Source: Pseudonocardiaceae bacterium YIM PH 21723
Lineage (GTDB): Bacteria > Actinomycetota > Actinomycetes > Mycobacteriales > Pseudonocardiaceae
DNA length: 64,000 nt
Assembly: GCA_003600225.1 (NCBI GenBank)
Contig: QZFT01000078.1
Span: 1-64,000, forward strand
Reading direction: 5' to 3'
Shown here: positions 62,387 to 64,000 of the stretch, piece after piece
Layout: the number at the start of each line of letters is the position of its first letter
Position numbering within the stretch: position 1 is the first letter of the stretch
Notes under the pieces: generated by a model
What the model was told of the DNA's origin: nothing
Databases searched by the model: none
Seen by the model: only the letters and a program-made list of their open reading frames with translations
Translations under genes and position numbers: made by a program

Positions 62387-63936
62387 CGGCGGCTGTACTC
62401 CAAGATCCGGGCTTCCTGTACGGCCGCGCTCACGATCGACCCCGGCTCGGCCGGGTCGAAGATGAACACGTTCTCCGGCTTGCCGTCCTGTTCGGAGTCC
62501 ATCACGTGCAGCCGGGTGCCGTGCGTCCACTCGATCTGCTTGTTGGTGCAGTACACATCGCCGCGGGCGCCGTTCACCGCCAGCCGCCAGCCGCTGGGGT
62601 CGAGTTCCTTGCGCAGTGCCTGGAAGGCGTGCATGACCACGCCGATCTCGCCGGTGACCACGCCCCACGGGCCGTAGGCACGCACCGAGCAGGCGCCGCT
62701 GAAACTGATCTCGTACTCGATCCGCGCCGCGGCCCGCTGTCCGCCGCGGAAGGCCAGTACCTCGCCCTCCCGCAGCGCGCCGTCCTCGGTGATCACCTCG
62801 GGCTCTTCCGGGGCTGTCTCTTCGTCGACGGCCGCCTCCGGCTCGGGCTCCGGCACGCCGTAGCGGTGCGGCGGGGTCCACGGCATCGGGCCGAACTCGT
62901 TGATCGCGTCGTTGGTGAGCCGGCTCATCTCCGAGCGCAGCTCGATCTTGTCCAGCCACGCCGCCGGCAGGCCGTCCCGGCCGTACAGGGCGCCGACCAG
63001 GTTGCCGTAGACGGAGGCGATGGAGTCGCTGTCCCCGGAGGTGTTCACGCACAGCAGGTAGCCGGCCCGCACGTCGGTGGTGGCCATGGCGGCGTAGACC
63101 GCGATGGCCAGGTTCGACTCGCCGGTGGATCCGGTGCCCAGCTTCTCCATGATCAGTTCGGGGGAGCGCTCCGGGTTGCCGGCCAGCTCGATGCCGGCGC
63201 GCAGCGCCTCGGTGGTCTCCTCGTGGCCGTCCCAGCCGGCCAGCTCGGTCAGCGCGTCGTCCACCGCGGACTTCAGGCCCCTGGCCCGCATCAGCCCGTG
63301 CACGATCATCGCGAACGCGCCGGCGGGCAGGTAGCCGGAGGGGTGGCCGTGGGTCAGCGCGGCGGCGTCGACGGCGAGCGTGAACACCTCGCGCGGGTCC
63401 TCGGACCACAACGCGATCGGCGCGACGCGGACCATGCCGCCGCAGCCCTTGGAGTTGTTCACCGGCTCGGTGACGGAGCCGCGGGGCTCACCCTTGGCGA
63501 AGCGCTCCAGGGCCTGCCACACGGTGCGCATCGGGGCGCGGGCGGCGGACAGTTCAGGGGCGGTCACCAGCCAGCCGGGCGGCTGCGGGAACTCGGCCAG
63601 CAACGGGCCCGCGGCTTCGGACCACTCGCGGCCCTGGGTGTGCAGCCAGCGCTGGTAGGCGGCCTGCAGCTCGTCGATCACCTCGACGTCGTGGCCGTAG
63701 CGCCGGGCCATGTGTGCCCGGATCAGCCCGTCCAGGGTGAACAGGGTCATCTGGGTGTCATCGGTGATCAGGGCGACGTCGGCGGAGTCCAGGTCGGTCA
63801 GGCCGTCCGGGCCGTAGCGCTGACGGATGGCGTCGATCGACAGGAACTCGATGTCCGCGCCCAACGCGTCACCGACGGCCCCGCCGAGCACGCACCCGAG
63901 CATCCGATCCGCGATCGCGGTGGTGTCCGTGGTCAT
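62383..63936 (-). CDS. ADP-ribosylglycohydrolase with intact metal sites and an extra C-terminal domain
   Basis: 517 residues, ATG 63936 with AGAAGGGAAG upstream. ARH motifs: GCVLGGAVGDALGA, TDDTQM (58-63), LTHGHPSGYLPAG and SGDSDSIAS (GDSDS at 301-305), which bind two Mg2+ and remove ADP-ribose from proteins or small molecules. An acidic Glu/Pro linker (about 365-385) leads to a C-terminal domain of about 125 residues that I do not recognise. It overlaps the pseudo-ARH/TNT-like gene by ATGA, so the two are made together. Its promoter is probably between 63937 and 64000. Confidence 0.85.
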   Translation of the reverse strand: MTTDTTAIADRMLGCVLGGAVGDALGADIEFLSIDAIRQRYGPDGLTDLDSADVALITDDTQMTLFTLDGLIRAHMARRYGHDVEVIDELQAAYQRWLHTQGREWSEAAGPLLAEFPQPPGWLVTAPELSAARAPMRTVWQALERFAKGEPRGSVTEPVNNSKGCGGMVRVAPIALWSEDPREVFTLAVDAAALTHGHPSGYLPAGAFAMIVHGLMRARGLKSAVDDALTELAGWDGHEETTEALRAGIELAGNPERSPELIMEKLGTGSTGESNLAIAVYAAMATTDVRAGYLLCVNTSGDSDSIASVYGNLVGALYGRDGLPAAWLDKIELRSEMSRLTNDAINEFGPMPWTPPHRYGVPEPEPEAAVDEETAPEEPEVITEDGALREGEVLAFRGGQRAAARIEYEISFSGACSVRAYGPWGVVTGEIGVVMHAFQALRKELDPSGWRLAVNGARGDVYCTNKQIEWTHGTRLHVMDSEQDGKPENVFIFDPAEPGSIVSAAVQEARILEYSRR

Positions 63937-64000
63937 GGACGGCTTCCCTTCTACGCGTAACGGGAAACCGGCACGGCATGCACACCGTCACCGGATAGGT

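Noticed and set aside
62387-63409. N-terminal extension of the pseudo-ARH/TNT-like frame by about 340 residues
   Set aside because: The extension lies out of frame inside the intact ARH gene and is Arg-rich without motifs; ATG 62386 gives a proper ARH N-terminus and an ATGA overlap.
60221-63960. Long plus-strand open frames opposite the SDR and ADP-ribosylglycohydrolase genes
   Set aside because: Antisense shadows with Arg/Gly/Gln-rich translation and no recognisable motif.

Overview
The window is high-GC actinobacterial DNA, most likely from the order Pseudonocardiales (Amycolatopsis/Crossiella/Saccharothrix-like). The evidence is the strong G/C third-position bias, GTG and TTG starts, many TAnnnT-type -10 boxes placed 6-7 nt before a start codon, and the order rpmG-hadAB-tRNA-Trp-secE-nusG-rplKA-rplJL-(mce ATPase)-rpoBC, which parallels the mycobacterial ribosomal/RNA polymerase region. 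The genus call is inference.

Bases 1-13.4 kb hold envelope and signalling genes: a membrane protein cut by the window edge (DUF6239-like) coupled to a YeeE/YedE sulfur-compound transporter, two small exported proteins (one MmpS-like), two tandem secreted SlpE/TAP-type alpha/beta-hydrolases, an FtsX-type permease without an adjacent ATPase, and a membrane GAF-GGDEF-EAL protein with a degenerate GGDEF site. Bases 13.4-24.6 kb hold translation genes: tRNA-Thr, tRNA-Met, rpmG, hadAB, a helix-hairpin-helix-like small protein, a minus-strand block (VOC/HglS-like protein, nitrilase, aminotransferase), tRNA-Trp, secE, nusG, rplK, rplA, two small exported proteins, then rplJ and rplL behind a structured leader.

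Bases 24.6-37.9 kb carry one co-directional lipid-import operon: Mce ATPase, two YrbE permeases, MceA-F and four Mce-associated proteins that look like a duplicated pair. Most junctions overlap (ATGA, GTGA or TAATG). The operon has a candidate promoter with a palindromic operator and a folded leader. Bases 38-43.6 kb are accessory: a DUF3558 lipoprotein, a 30-residue membrane peptide, two EF-hand proteins (one degenerate), a DUF222 protein lacking HNH, and an MFS exporter. Bases 43.6-51.7 kb are rpoB (TTG start, own promoter) and rpoC.

Bases 51.7-64 kb are mixed: a DUF433/DUF6247 pair, two tandem Tat-exported intradiol-dioxygenase-like proteins duplicated with their flanks, a GH84 hexosaminidase, AraC and VOC genes, an ArsR-SRPBCC-RibD-type operon with a clear operator, a secreted protein and an SDR. 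The window ends with a translationally coupled pair. Its first gene encodes an ADP-ribosylglycohydrolase with intact metal motifs. Its second encodes a pseudo-ADP-ribosylglycohydrolase in which all four metal-binding Asp are replaced, fused to a TNT-like (NAD+ glycohydrolase-like) domain. This pair is my best candidate for an undescribed system.

Long near-perfect intergenic hairpins recur, and two sequence families of them are present in several copies.
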